Shown: positions 33,301 to 41,966, numbered from the stretch's first letter. The stretch is 42,890 bases of DNA from Actinomycetota bacterium (GCA_030645615.1 JAUSNB010000045.1:1-42890), one strand, 5' to 3'. Program-made: numbers and translations. The notes: generated from the letters alone by a model not told the origin.

Positions 33301-34295
33301 GCGCGCGCCAGCAGCCTGGTTGCCTCGAGTGCCCAGTAGGTGGCGATGATTCCTGCACCGGCACGATTCACGGATCCGAGCACCTCCATGATCGTGCGCT
33401 CGCGGTCGATCATCCCGGCAGCGGCCGCGGCCTCGACCATCGCGTACTCCCCGCTGACGACGTAGGCGGCGGTCGGCACGTCCACCGCCGCGCTCACGTC
33501 GGCGATGACGTCGAGGTAGGCCAGCGCAGGCTTCACCATGACGATGTCCGCGCCCTCGGCAACGTCCAGGCGCACCTCGCGCAGCGCCTCGCGGCGGTTG
33601 GCCGGGTCCTGCTGGTACGCGCGTCGGTCGCCGTCCAGTTGCGATTCGACCGCCTCGCGGAAGGGGCCGTAGAACGCGGACGCGTACTTGGCCGCATAGG
33701 CGAGGATCGCGACGTCGGTGCGGCCGGCGTCATCGAGGGCGGCCCGCACGGCGGCGACCTGCCCGTCCATCATGCCGCTGAGGCCGAGGATGTCGGCACC
33801 AGCGTCGGCCACGGCCAGCGCCATCCTCCGGTACACGGCCAGCGTGGCGTCGTTGTCGACGTTGCCGTCGGCGTCCAGGACCCCGCAATGGCCGTGCGAC
33901 GTGAACTCGTCGAGGCAGAGGTCCGCGATGACGGGCAGCGCGTCCCCCGCCTCCTCCTTTGCCCAGCGCACGGCCTCGGCCAGGACGCTGTGCTCGTCGC
34001 ATGCCGCGTCGCCGTGCGGGTCCCGCGTGTCGGGGACGCCGAACACCATGAGCCCGCCGATCCGGGCCTCGGCTGCCGCCAGCACCGTGGCACGGAAGGA
34101 GGACTCGCTGTGCTGGACGACACCCGGCATCGACCCGATCGGCATCGGCTGGCCGGCCCCCTGGCGCACGAAGACGGGCAGCACGAGCCCGGCCGGGTCC
34201 ACGGTGGTCTCGCGGACCAGGCGGCGGATGGCCGGGGTGCGACGCAGCCGGCGCGGGCGCTCGGGAAGGGCGGGCCGGGCCGCCGAGGCCGTCAT
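33297..34295 (-). CDS. hemB: Porphobilinogen synthase
   Basis: 332 aa, condenses two 5-aminolevulinate molecules to porphobilinogen. Schiff-base lysines lie in [15 protein letters not shown] and [13 protein letters not shown]. The metal-ligand segment reads [14 protein letters not shown]: Cys, Asp, Cys, intermediate between the three-Cys zinc type and the Asp-rich magnesium type. The usual APSDMMDG loop is GLSGMMDG. Overlaps hemD upstream and hemL downstream by four bases each. Confidence 0.96.
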   Translation of the reverse strand: MTASAARPALPERPRRLRRTPAIRRLVRETTVDPAGLVLPVFVRQGAGQPMPIGSMPGVVQHSESSFRATVLAAAEARIGGLMVFGVPDTRDPHGDAACDEHSVLAEAVRWAKEEAGDALPVIADLCLDEFTSHGHCGVLDADGNVDNDATLAVYRRMALAVADAGADILGLSGMMDGQVAAVRAALDDAGRTDVAILAYAAKYASAFYGPFREAVESQLDGDRRAYQQDPANRREALREVRLDVAEGADIVMVKPALAYLDVIADVSAAVDVPTAAYVVSGEYAMVEAAAAAGMIDRERTIMEVLGSVNRAGAGIIATYWALEATRLLARA

Positions 34296-35065
34296 GGCAG
34301 GTCCCGGCCGTGGAGTGCCTCGATCACGCTGGCGGCGATGGAGGCGGCCCGCGAATCCGGGGCCACCGCTGCCACTGCGATCCCCAGCCGCCGGGCGGCC
34401 AGGGCGGTGGTCGGCCCGCCGGCGATGACCTTGGTGCGGGCCGGGATCCGGCCCGCGTGGCGGGCGACCGCGCGAGCGGCGGACGGCGACCTGAGCACGA
34501 GGGCATCGAACGCGCCCTGCGCGAGCCGGCCCGCGGCCGCGGGCCGCACATCGACGGGGGTCGTGTCGTAGACCACCTCCGCCACGACGGACCAGCCGCG
34601 GGCCCCGAGCGTGCGGGGGAGCAACTCGTCGCCCGCGGAACTGCGCGGCAGCACGGCGGTGGCGGGGCTGAACGGCCGAAGCGCGGCCAGCAGTGCTGAC
34701 GCGGTGTGCCCGGCCGTCGGCTGGACGACCTCGGGCGCGCCGGCCTCCCGGAGGGCACGGGCGGAGGCCGGTCCCACGGCCGCGAAGCGGGCGCCGTTGG
34801 CGGCAGCGCCCTGCACGGCACCGGACACCGCGTCATGCCCGACGAGGGATGCGAGCGCCCGCAGCCCGGCGGCCGACGTGGCGATCAGCCAGGCATCCGG
34901 CCCGGCCAGCGCATCCAGCAGCCGCCGGGCACGAGTGGGAGCTCCGGGATCCCGCGCGGCCGCCACGACGATGAACGGCTCCGCGGTCACGTCGATGCCG
35001 CGCGCACGCAGCGCATGGGCATCCTCGTCGGGCGTGCCGTCCGCGCGCACGAGCAGGACGTTCAC
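34292..35065 (-). CDS. hemD: Uroporphyrinogen-III synthase
   Basis: 257 aa, closes the linear tetrapyrrole with D-ring inversion. HemD proteins are poorly conserved; here [26 protein letters not shown] opens the first half-domain, [12 protein letters not shown] is the usual W(L)IxTSxxGV-like motif, and [17 protein letters not shown] with [17 protein letters not shown] matches the second (FTSPSAV ... IGPxTAxA) pattern. GTG 35065 overlaps the hemC stop (GTGA). The frame extends upstream to 35626 but that part is antisense-like shadow of hemC. Not fused to a methyltransferase, unlike some actinobacterial HemD proteins. Confidence 0.88.
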   Translation of the reverse strand: MNVLLVRADGTPDEDAHALRARGIDVTAEPFIVVAAARDPGAPTRARRLLDALAGPDAWLIATSAAGLRALASLVGHDAVSGAVQGAAANGARFAAVGPASARALREAGAPEVVQPTAGHTASALLAALRPFSPATAVLPRSSAGDELLPRTLGARGWSVVAEVVYDTTPVDVRPAAAGRLAQGAFDALVLRSPSAARAVARHAGRIPARTKVIAGGPTTALAARRLGIAVAAVAPDSRAASIAASVIEALHGRDLP

Positions 35066-35988
35066 GAGGCGAGCCGAAGCTGGCGGGTGCCGTGCCGCCG
35101 AGCCAGCAGAGCGGCGACGGACCGGCCGATCCCCACCAGCCGGTGCTCGTCGATGCCTGACGCGCCGACCCACTCCGACACCCGTACGACGACGCGTCCG
35201 GAGCCGTCCGGGCAGGCGAGGTCGGCGAGCAGGTAGAGCCGGCCGCGGCTGACCACGGCGACCGCCCCCAATGCGGTGCCATCGGTGGGGTCGATCGCCT
35301 GGAGCACGGCGCGCTCGACGGTGGCGGCGGCCATGGTCCTGGCGTCGTCGATCGCCGCCAGCATGGCCATCGTCGCGGCGTCGCCGGACCGGCACTCGAC
35401 GGCGAGGGCGCCTTGCGCGGGAGGGGGCACTAGGTCCAGCACCGGCACGACCTGCCGGGCGGGCACTGGGCATCCCAGCCGGTTGAGCCCGGCCTGCGCG
35501 AGCACGATCGCATCGAAGTCGCCCGCGATCAGGCGGGCGATTCGCTGGTCGATGCTGCCGCGGATCGGCACCACCCTGACGTCTGGCCGTGCCCGGGTGA
35601 CCCAGGCGGAGCGCCGGATCGAGCACGTGCCGACGCGCGCGCCCGTGGGCAGCGCATCGATCGCCGGGCCGCGGGTCAGCAGCGCGTCGCGGGGGTCCTC
35701 GCGCGCTGGCACCGCGCCGAACGCGAGCCCCTCGACGCGGCCGGTCGGGACATCCTTGAAGGAGTGCACGGCGACGTCGATGCTGCCTTCGAGCAGGGCC
35801 TCGCGGACCGATGACACGAAGATGCCCTCGGCGGCGCGTCCCGCCAGCGGTGCCCGGTCGAGGTCACCGGGTGTCGTCATGGTGACCAGCTCGACGCGCA
35901 CGCCTCGAGCCCGCAGGGATTCAGCGACCTGGCTGGATTGGGCGACCGCGAGGGCGCTGGCCCGGGTGCCCAGCCGCAGGGGCGTCAT
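35062..35988 (-). CDS. hemC: Hydroxymethylbilane synthase lacking the dipyrromethane Cys
   Basis: 308 aa, polymerises four porphobilinogens. The core is intact: LRLGTRASALAVAQS, catalytic Asp79 in AVHSFKDVPTG, GTCSIRRSAWVTRARPD, VPIRGSIDQRI and DAIVLAQAGLNRLG. But where E. coli has Cys242 in EGGCQVPIG and actinobacteria usually EAGCSAPVG, this protein reads IDPTDGTALG with Asp236 at the Cys position and no gap. The DNA (GAT) is clear on the given strand. The remaining cysteines (122, 173, 199, 259) are not at that site. The cofactor is normally linked to that Cys through a thioether, so either another residue holds it, or activity is altered. Overlaps hemA and hemD by four bases. Confidence 0.93.
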   Translation of the reverse strand: MTPLRLGTRASALAVAQSSQVAESLRARGVRVELVTMTTPGDLDRAPLAGRAAEGIFVSSVREALLEGSIDVAVHSFKDVPTGRVEGLAFGAVPAREDPRDALLTRGPAIDALPTGARVGTCSIRRSAWVTRARPDVRVVPIRGSIDQRIARLIAGDFDAIVLAQAGLNRLGCPVPARQVVPVLDLVPPPAQGALAVECRSGDAATMAMLAAIDDARTMAAATVERAVLQAIDPTDGTALGAVAVVSRGRLYLLADLACPDGSGRVVVRVSEWVGASGIDEHRLVGIGRSVAALLARRHGTRQLRLAS

Positions 35989-37217
35989 GCCGCGCTGCCT
36001 CGGGCGCGTCGGGTGGCCGACTCCGGCGCCAAGCCGGTGCCGGTGCCGGTGCCGAAGACCGTCTCCAGGGCCGCCCGGTACTGGTCCAGACGGCCGCTGG
36101 CGGCTGCTTCGCGCGCACGGGCCGTCGGCTCGTGCAGTAGCGCTTGCGTCACCTTGCGCACGGCGTCGGCCAGCACGGGATCGGCCTCGTCGACGCCCGA
36201 CCCGCCGACGAGCGACTCGACCCGGCGGCGCAGGGTCACGATCACGTCGTCGAGCTCGGGTCCGGCGATCCGGGGGTAGATCGCCTGCGCCTCGGCGTGG
36301 ACGAGCGCGGCCGCGGCGGTCACGCCGCCTGCATGACCGGCCACCTCGTCGATGGTCACGACGTGGATTCCGGGCTCGTCGGCCACTCCCGGTGCCGTGT
36401 CCCGTGCGGCTGCAAGGTCGAGGATCACGAGCGGGGTCGAGCGCTGCCGCAGCGCCTGCTCGGCGATGGCTGGCGTGATCACGGCGGTTCCATGGCCGCT
36501 CGCCGCGAGCGTCACGTCGCTGACGGCGAGCGCGTCGACCAGCTCGTCGGCCGCGACCTCATGGTCCCCGTGGATGTCCGCAGTGTTCCGCCCGGAGGGG
36601 GAGTGGACGAGCACCGTGTGGCTGCCGCGCTGGCGTGCCTCGGCCGCGCACTCGCGGGCGAAGGCACCCGTGCCGATGACCAGAGCGACCCCAGGCACCA
36701 GGCCCGGGACGCCGTCGGCAGCTTGCTGCCACGCTGCCGCGGCGATCGTGCGGTGGCGTGGCAGGAGCCGCGTCCGTGCCATCCGCGACACGCGCAGGGC
36801 GTTCTGGAAGGCGAGGTCGAGTGACCGGGTCGTCGTGCCGCGGGCCACGGCTTCGGCCAGCGCTGCCCGGACCTGGCCGGTCACCTGATGCTCGCCGACG
36901 ACGGCGGACTCCAGGCCGGCCGCTACCCGGAACAGGTGCTCGAGCGCCTGCGGTCCACGCCGTGCGCGTGTCCATCGCGCGATGTCCTGCTCCGGCTCGC
37001 CTGATGCCGCGGCGAGGGCACGGACGAATGCCCGGTGCGCGTCATGGAACCGGGCCGTGTCGACGTAGGCCTCGGTGCGCGCGCACGTGGAGAGGACGAC
37101 GGCCCCGAGCACGGCCGGCTCGGCGTCCAGCGCCGCGATGAGCCGTCCCGCGCCGACGCCGCCGGCCGCGAGTGCCGGCCAGCCCCCTGCCGACCGGTCG
37201 ATACCGAGGACGAGCAT
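35985..37217 (-). CDS. hemA: Glutamyl-tRNA reductase
   Basis: About 410 aa, first step of the C5 route to 5-aminolevulinate. Catalytic Cys in VVLSTCARTEAY, then FRVAAGLESAVVGEHQVTGQVR, the NADPH fold (LVIGTGAFARECAAEAR) and a C-terminal dimerisation helix bundle. The NADPH motif is VIGTGAFA rather than the common VIGAGxMG. ATG 37217 has the better-spaced AAGG; GTG 37220 directly before is possible. Its start overlaps the stop of the chelatase gene (TGATG). Confidence 0.94.
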   Translation of the reverse strand: MLVLGIDRSAGGWPALAAGGVGAGRLIAALDAEPAVLGAVVLSTCARTEAYVDTARFHDAHRAFVRALAAASGEPEQDIARWTRARRGPQALEHLFRVAAGLESAVVGEHQVTGQVRAALAEAVARGTTTRSLDLAFQNALRVSRMARTRLLPRHRTIAAAAWQQAADGVPGLVPGVALVIGTGAFARECAAEARQRGSHTVLVHSPSGRNTADIHGDHEVAADELVDALAVSDVTLAASGHGTAVITPAIAEQALRQRSTPLVILDLAAARDTAPGVADEPGIHVVTIDEVAGHAGGVTAAAALVHAEAQAIYPRIAGPELDDVIVTLRRRVESLVGGSGVDEADPVLADAVRKVTQALLHEPTARAREAAASGRLDQYRAALETVFGTGTGTGLAPESATRRARGSAA

Positions 37218-37906
37218 CACGCGACCTTGCGCATCGCGGCCCGGATCCGCGCCTCGACCAGGTCCACGGTCTCCGGGGCGAGGTAGAGGGGTTCGGTGAC
37301 CGCGCGGCCCATGCCCTGCAGCGCGATGCGGTCCGGGAGCACTCCGGGGAACAGAACGAAGGACCCCACTGCGGCGGCCGCGCCGGTCGCTGCCTCGAGC
37401 CGGCCAAGTGCCGTCGCGACGTCGGGGTCCGCCTGGGCCGCGTAGCCGAGTGCGACGGGTGCGCCGCGGCGGTCTGCCCAGACCCGGGCCAGCCGCCTCA
37501 GGGCCCGCTGGGCCTGCGCGTCAGACGTGCCGGCGGCGGCGAGCACGACCGGGCCGGGCGGCAGGTCCCGGTCCATCGCGGCGAGCAGGGATCCATCAGG
37601 ACCGAGCGGGTCGGCGAGGTGCAGGTCGACCCCGGTCCCCGCCGCCGCATGCGCGACCGCCTCGGGCACGTCGACGCGGGAGTGGTGGGCGCTGCTGAGG
37701 AAGGCAGGCACGACGATCGCCGTGCGCACGCCCTCGGCGGCCAGCGCGGCGACTGCCGCGAAGAGGCCCGGCTCGTCGTGGTCCAGGAAGGCCACGCGCA
37801 CGTCGCGGTCGAATGACCGGGCCTGCACGGTGGCGGCCAGCACCGAGGTCGCCTTGCCGGAGCGGGTATCGGGGCTGCCGTGCGCGAGGAGCAGGACTGC
37901 GGTCAC
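37217..37906 (-). CDS. CbiX/SirB-type sirohydrochlorin chelatase
   Basis: 229 aa. Two CbiX half-domains: VLLLAHGSPDTRSG with the metal-binding His and, about 80 residues later, VVPAFLSSAHHSRVDVPEAV with the second His site; the second half (VVLAAAGTSDAQAQRALRRLA, FVLFPGVLPDRI) repeats the fold less strictly. In this operon it should insert Fe2+ into sirohydrochlorin for sulfite reductase; cobalt insertion for B12 cannot be excluded. It complements the siroheme synthase next door, whose chelatase part is short. GTG start overlapping that gene by four bases. Confidence 0.88.
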   Translation of the reverse strand: MTAVLLLAHGSPDTRSGKATSVLAATVQARSFDRDVRVAFLDHDEPGLFAAVAALAAEGVRTAIVVPAFLSSAHHSRVDVPEAVAHAAAGTGVDLHLADPLGPDGSLLAAMDRDLPPGPVVLAAAGTSDAQAQRALRRLARVWADRRGAPVALGYAAQADPDVATALGRLEAATGAAAAVGSFVLFPGVLPDRIALQGMGRAVTEPLYLAPETVDLVEARIRAAMRKVA

Positions 37907-39105
37907 GACGCCAGCACCTGCTCGTCGAGCATCGGAATGACCCCGACGACGTCGCCAATGACGATGACCGAAGGGTTGGCCACCCCTGATGCCGCGACCT
38001 TCTGCACGATGTCGGCGAGGGTGCCGACGACGACCCGCTGCTGCGGATCGAAAGCCCGGTGCACGACGGCCACGGGCGTGCTGGCCGGTCGGCCCGCGCG
38101 GGCGAACTCGTCGGCCAGGCGCGGGAGCGTGGCGATGCCCATGAGCACGACGACGGTCAGGCCGCTGCTCGCGACGTCGGCGAGGTCCTCGATGACGTGC
38201 CCGCTGACCACCACGAACCCCGTGCTCACCCCGCGGTGCGTGACCGGGATGCCCGCCGCCGCCGGGCCCGCCACCGCCGACGTGATGCCGGGGATGACCT
38301 CCACGGGCACGCCCGCCTCCCTGCAGGCGAGGACTTCCTCGGATCCGCGGCCGAGCACGAACGGGTCGCCGCCCTTGAGCCGCGCCACCCGCAGGCCGGC
38401 GGCCGCGCGCGCGACGATGACCTCGTTGATCTGCTCCTGGGTGAGCGCATGGCGGCCCGGGCTCTTGCCCGCGTCGATGACCTCGATGTCGGCATCGAGT
38501 TCATCGAGCAGTGCGACAGGTCCGAGCCGGTCGTGGACGACGACGTCGGCCGTGAGGAGGGCCTGGCGTCCGCGCACGGTGATGAGGCCCGGGTCGCCGG
38601 GCCCGCCGCCGATGAGGACGACGCTGCCGCGGCCGCGCGCCCTACGCGGCCGCGTCGGGAGGCGTCCCTCGACAAGGTCGGCGCGGATGGCGTCGCGCAC
38701 GGCCGTGCTGCGTCGCGGGTCGCCGGAGCCGACGGACACCACGACGCCGTCGACGGAGGCCACGGCGGGGGTGCGGGCCGCGGACGACCCGGCGTCGTCG
38801 GCACGGACCGACCAGACGCGGCGTCGATTGGCTTCCTCGGCTGCCCGGGCGTTGACCCGAGGTGCGTCCGCAGCAGCCACCACGAGCCACGCGCCGAGGA
38901 CATCGCTGAGCGCGAACGCGCGCGGGCGCCATGCGAGTCGCCCTTCGTCGGCCAGCGCCACGATGTGCGCCGTCGCCTCGGGAGCGACGACGACGACGTC
39001 GGCGCCGGCAGCGAGCAGCCCGTCGACCCGGCGCGACGCCACGCGACCGGCTCCTACGACCAGCACGCGCCGGCAGGCGAGGTCCAGGTGCAGCGGGTAT
39101 GTCAT
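37903..39105 (-). CDS. cysG: Siroheme synthase: precorrin-2 dehydrogenase fused to uroporphyrinogen-III methyltransferase
   Basis: 400 aa, shorter than E. coli CysG. N-terminal about 150 residues: NAD-binding fold RVLVVGAGRVASRRVDGLL and VSVGSGDPRRSTAVRDAIR. C-terminal SAM-dependent methyltransferase: VVLIGGGPGDPGLITVRG, DVVVHDRLG, ARLKGGDPFVLGRGSEE and EVIPGITSAVAGPAAAGIPVTHRG. It makes precorrin-2 and oxidises it to sirohydrochlorin; iron insertion is probably left to the adjacent CbiX protein. ATG 39105 overlaps the cysH stop. The frame is open to 39468 but the extra part is cysH antisense-like shadow. Confidence 0.93.
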   Translation of the reverse strand: MTYPLHLDLACRRVLVVGAGRVASRRVDGLLAAGADVVVVAPEATAHIVALADEGRLAWRPRAFALSDVLGAWLVVAAADAPRVNARAAEEANRRRVWSVRADDAGSSAARTPAVASVDGVVVSVGSGDPRRSTAVRDAIRADLVEGRLPTRPRRARGRGSVVLIGGGPGDPGLITVRGRQALLTADVVVHDRLGPVALLDELDADIEVIDAGKSPGRHALTQEQINEVIVARAAAGLRVARLKGGDPFVLGRGSEEVLACREAGVPVEVIPGITSAVAGPAAAGIPVTHRGVSTGFVVVSGHVIEDLADVASSGLTVVVLMGIATLPRLADEFARAGRPASTPVAVVHRAFDPQQRVVVGTLADIVQKVAASGVANPSVIVIGDVVGVIPMLDEQVLAS

Positions 39106-39836
39106 AGGTGCAGCCCGCACTCGTTCTTGCCGATCCCGGCCCAGCGTCCGGCGCGCGGGTCGTCCCCGCCTGCCACCGGATGGGTGCAGGGGGCGCACCC
39201 GATCGAGGGGTAGCCCTGATACATCAAGGGATTCACGGGCACGTCGTTCTCGACGGTGTATCGGAGCAGGTCGTCGTCCGACCAGTCGAGCAGCGGCGAC
39301 ACCTTGAGGACTCCGCGGCGCTCGTCGAACGACACCACGGGTGTCTCGGCCCGGTGCGGCGCCGAGGCCACCCGCAGCCCGCTGATCCACGCGTCGAAGC
39401 CGAGCAGCGTCTCCTCCATCGGCTCGACCTTGCGGAGCCGGCAGCACAGGTCGGGATTCGTGCGCCACAGGTCCGGCCCGAACTCCGCGTCCTGCTCCGC
39501 CACCGACTGGCGCGGAGTGACGGTGAGCACGGTGAGCCCGGTCCGGCGGGCGAGGTCATCGCGCGTGGCCAGGGATTCCTCGAAGTGGTAGCCGGTGTCG
39601 AGGAACACGACGGGGATCCCCGGCGCGACCCGGTGGACGAGGTGGGCGAGCGCCGTGTTGGCCATGGACTGGCTGATGAGCACGCGGTCCATGAACGCCT
39701 CGGCGGCCCACCGGATGATGTCCGTCGCCTTTGCGCCCCGCAGGTCGACGGCGGCATACCGGGCGAGGATGCGCAGATCGTCGGCCGCGTGGCGGGTGCG
39801 CGCGGGTACGCGATCCTCGATGGTCGCCGTGGTCAT
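39102..39836 (-). CDS. cysH: Adenylyl-sulfate (APS) reductase
   Basis: 244 aa. Reduces APS to sulfite using thioredoxin. Two Cys pairs, Cys131-Cys132 (DLCCRLRK) and Cys214/Cys217 (GCAPC), mark the [4Fe-4S] APS-type enzyme rather than the cluster-less PAPS reductase. The catalytic Cys240 sits in the C-terminal ECGLHL. LISQSMANTALAHLVHRV is the PP-loop-like substrate region, with MA where SG or SAD is more usual. ATG 39836 overlaps the sulfite reductase stop. ATP sulfurylase genes (cysDN) often next to it are absent from the window. Confidence 0.94.
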   Translation of the reverse strand: MTTATIEDRVPARTRHAADDLRILARYAAVDLRGAKATDIIRWAAEAFMDRVLISQSMANTALAHLVHRVAPGIPVVFLDTGYHFEESLATRDDLARRTGLTVLTVTPRQSVAEQDAEFGPDLWRTNPDLCCRLRKVEPMEETLLGFDAWISGLRVASAPHRAETPVVSFDERRGVLKVSPLLDWSDDDLLRYTVENDVPVNPLMYQGYPSIGCAPCTHPVAGGDDPRAGRWAGIGKNECGLHL

Positions 39837-41512
39837 GACAGCACCGTCTCGTCGGCGCGCAGCGCCCACGCGCTGAACGACTCGTCATCCTCCCGCTCCT
39901 CGACGTACGTCGCCAGCAGGCGCTCGACGTACGCGGGCAGGTCGTCGGCAGGAAGCCGCAGGCCCTTGACCGTCCGGCCGAAGCCGGCTTCCTGCCCGAG
40001 CCGTCCGCCGAGGTGCACCTGGAACCCCTCGACGTCGTTGCCATCGGCGTCGAGCGCGCGGATGCCCTTGAGCCCGATGTCCGCGACCTGGATCCGGGCG
40101 CACGAGTTGGGGCAGCCGTTGACGTGGATGGCCAGCGGGAGGTCGTACTGCGGCAGCCGGGCCTCGAGGGTGGCCACGAGGTCCGCGGCACGTGCCTTCG
40201 TCTCGACGATGGCCAGCTTGCAGTACTCCACACCGGTGCAGGCCATGGCGTTGCGGCGGAACGGCGATGGCGCCTCCACCCGCAGGCCGAGGGACTCCAG
40301 CCCGTGCACGAGGCCGGCCACCCGGGCCGGGTCGACGTCGAGCACGACGACCTTCTGCTCGGCGGTCAGCGTGACCCGGCCCGAGCCCGCGGCCTCGGCG
40401 AGGCCGGCCAGCGCAGCCAGGGCCGTGCCGGACAGGCGACCCACGGTCGGCGCGGCGCCGACGTACAGGTGGCCGTCCCGCTGGAGGTGCACGCCGACGT
40501 GATCGCGCCTCCCGGTGGCGGGGCCTTCCGGCGGTGGGCCGTCGAGGAGTCGCCGGCCGAGGTACTCGTCCTCGAGCACCTGGCGGAACCGCTCGGCGCC
40601 CCAGTCCTTGACCAGGAACTTCAGCCGGGCCTTCGTGCGCAGCCGCCGGTAGCCGTAGTCGCGGAAGATGCTGATGACGCCCGCCCAGACGTCGGCGACT
40701 TCCTCGAGCGGGACCCATGCGCCCAGGCGCACGGCGAGGTGCGGGTTGGTGGACAGCCCGCCGCCCACCCACACGTCGAATCCGGGGCCGTGCTCGGGAT
40801 GCTCGACGCCGACGAAGGAGACGTCGTTGATCTCGTGCGCGACGTCCAGGCGCGGCGAGCCGCTGATGGCGGACTTGAACTTGCGGGGCAGGTTGGAGAA
40901 GGCAGGGTCGAGCAGGTGGCGGCGGAGGATCTCCTCGATGGCCGGGGTGCCGTCGATGATCTCGTCGACGGCCAGGCCCGCCACGGGCGAGCCGAGGATG
41001 ACGCGGGGGACGTCGCCGCACGCCTCGGCAGACGACAGGCCGACCGCCTCCAGCCGTCGCCAGATCTCCGGGACGTCCTCGATGCGCACCCAGTGGAGCT
41101 GGATGTTCTGGCGGTCGGAGATGTCGGCGGTGTCGCGGCCGAACTCGGTGGAGATCCCCGCGATCGTGCGCAGCTGCTCGAGGCTGAGCCGGCCGCCATC
41201 CGAGCGGATGCGCATCATGAAGAACTCGTCCTCGAGCTCCTCGGGCTCCAAGGTTGCGGTCTTTCCGCCGTCGATCCCGGGCTTGCGCTGGGTGTACAGG
41301 CCCCACCAGCGCAGCCGGCCGGTGAGGTCCTCGCGCGGGATGGAGGCGAAACCACCTTTCGCATAGATCGTCTCGATCCGCTCGCGGACGTTGAGCCCGT
41401 CATCCTGCTGCTTGAGGATCTCGTTGGCGTTCAGCGGCGTTCGGCCGTCGACCTTCCACTGGCCCTGGATAGTGCGTGCGGGTGCCGTGGTTTCGCGGGT
41501 GGCGATAGTCAT
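39833..41512 (-). CDS. sir: Ferredoxin-dependent sulfite reductase (NirA/Sir family)
   Basis: 559 aa, siroheme and [4Fe-4S] enzyme reducing sulfite to sulfide with six electrons. Cluster ligands: Cys425 and Cys431 (ACTGVEYCKLAIVETK), Cys467 and Cys471 (NGCPNSCAR). FFMMRIRSDGGRLSLEQLRTIA, DISDRQNIQLHWVRIED and LPRKFKSAISG are typical of the family, the last with Arg/Lys residues that bind sulfite. Nitrite reduction cannot be excluded by sequence, but cysH next to it argues for sulfite. First enzyme gene of the nine-gene unit and directly downstream of the leader peptide. ATG 41512. Confidence 0.95.
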   Translation of the reverse strand: MTIATRETTAPARTIQGQWKVDGRTPLNANEILKQQDDGLNVRERIETIYAKGGFASIPREDLTGRLRWWGLYTQRKPGIDGGKTATLEPEELEDEFFMMRIRSDGGRLSLEQLRTIAGISTEFGRDTADISDRQNIQLHWVRIEDVPEIWRRLEAVGLSSAEACGDVPRVILGSPVAGLAVDEIIDGTPAIEEILRRHLLDPAFSNLPRKFKSAISGSPRLDVAHEINDVSFVGVEHPEHGPGFDVWVGGGLSTNPHLAVRLGAWVPLEEVADVWAGVISIFRDYGYRRLRTKARLKFLVKDWGAERFRQVLEDEYLGRRLLDGPPPEGPATGRRDHVGVHLQRDGHLYVGAAPTVGRLSGTALAALAGLAEAAGSGRVTLTAEQKVVVLDVDPARVAGLVHGLESLGLRVEAPSPFRRNAMACTGVEYCKLAIVETKARAADLVATLEARLPQYDLPLAIHVNGCPNSCARIQVADIGLKGIRALDADGNDVEGFQVHLGGRLGQEAGFGRTVKGLRLPADDLPAYVERLLATYVEEREDDESFSAWALRADETVLS

Positions 41513-41588
41513 GGGAGTCCTGTCGGTGTCGTGCGGATCGCGGGGGGCAGCGCGCGGACCTCGGCCGATGCCGGCCTGGTCCGGGGGT

Positions 41589-41623
41589 GACGGGATCGCC
41601 GTCGGGGAGCGGCCGTGGGCCGC
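41589..41623 (-). promoter_or_regulatory. Hairpins between leader peptide and sulfite reductase
   Basis: Two stems just after the leader ORF: GCGGCC/GGCCGC (41609-41623, loop of 3) and GACGG/CCGTC (41589-41603, loop of 5). A third, imperfect stem (GGACC...GGTCC) follows toward the reductase start. None has a U-tract, so any attenuation would depend on Rho or on ribosome-site masking. Confidence 0.4.
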
Positions 41624-41631
41624 GGTGATGA

Positions 41632-41709
41632 CTATCGACAGGTCGTCGCGGGCGTGCGCATGAGGTCCAGGTGCACCCGGCGGGTGAGCGGCACCGACGT
41701 CGCAAGCAT
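41632..41709 (-). CDS. Sulfur-responsive leader peptide
   Basis: 25 aa. Carries PLTRRVHLDLMR and ends ATTCR. This matches the actinobacterial putative leader peptide family (xLxRRxHIDLxR ... C) found before cysteine and sulfate-assimilation operons. In mycobacteria, short leader ORFs with Cys codons act as cysteine-responsive attenuators: stalling at Cys codons opens the downstream genes. Here there is one Cys codon, second from the end. No ribosome site precedes the ATG, while TAGCCT lies seven bases before it, so translation is probably leaderless. It sits about 120 bases before sir. Confidence 0.75.
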   Translation of the reverse strand: MLATSVPLTRRVHLDLMRTPATTCR

Positions 41710-41716
41710 GGGGTGG

Positions 41717-41722
41717 AGGCTA
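41717..41722 (-). promoter_or_regulatory. -10 element of the leader peptide and sulfur-heme operon
   Basis: TAGCCT on the minus strand, seven bases before the leader ATG, fits a TAnnnT -10 with the transcript starting at the start codon. TTACAC 21 bases further upstream is a poor -35 candidate. Confidence 0.45.
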
Positions 41723-41791
41723 GCGGTGCTCCCCGGCCGGCAGGTGTAACGGCCATCGGCACCTGCAAGTGATCCGCAGGAAGCGCGCCAG

Positions 41792-41908
41792 ATGGACCAC
41801 TTCGGGCCGACGAAGATCTCCATATACTTGAAGCGGTACCACGACGTGGAGATCTCCACTTCCGCGGTCTGGCGGATCCTCACGCGATTGTGCCTCAACC
41901 GATGCAGC
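41792..41908 (+). pseudogene. IS481-like transposase N-terminal remnant
   Basis: About 39 codons: MDHFGPTKISIYLKRYHD, then VEISTSAVWRILTRLCLNR. This is the helix-turn-helix part of IS481-type integrases (GPxKIxxYLKRYHD ... SxVWRILxRLxLNRL). After LNR the sequence loses similarity and the DDE catalytic domain is absent. The frame is open upstream to 41750 without a start. An old, broken insertion between the sulfur operon and the next gene. Confidence 0.55.
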
Positions 41909-41966
41909 AGAGGGATATTCGCGCGCCTGCAGGAACATAACCCGCCGATCCGCCATCATTCGCTTC

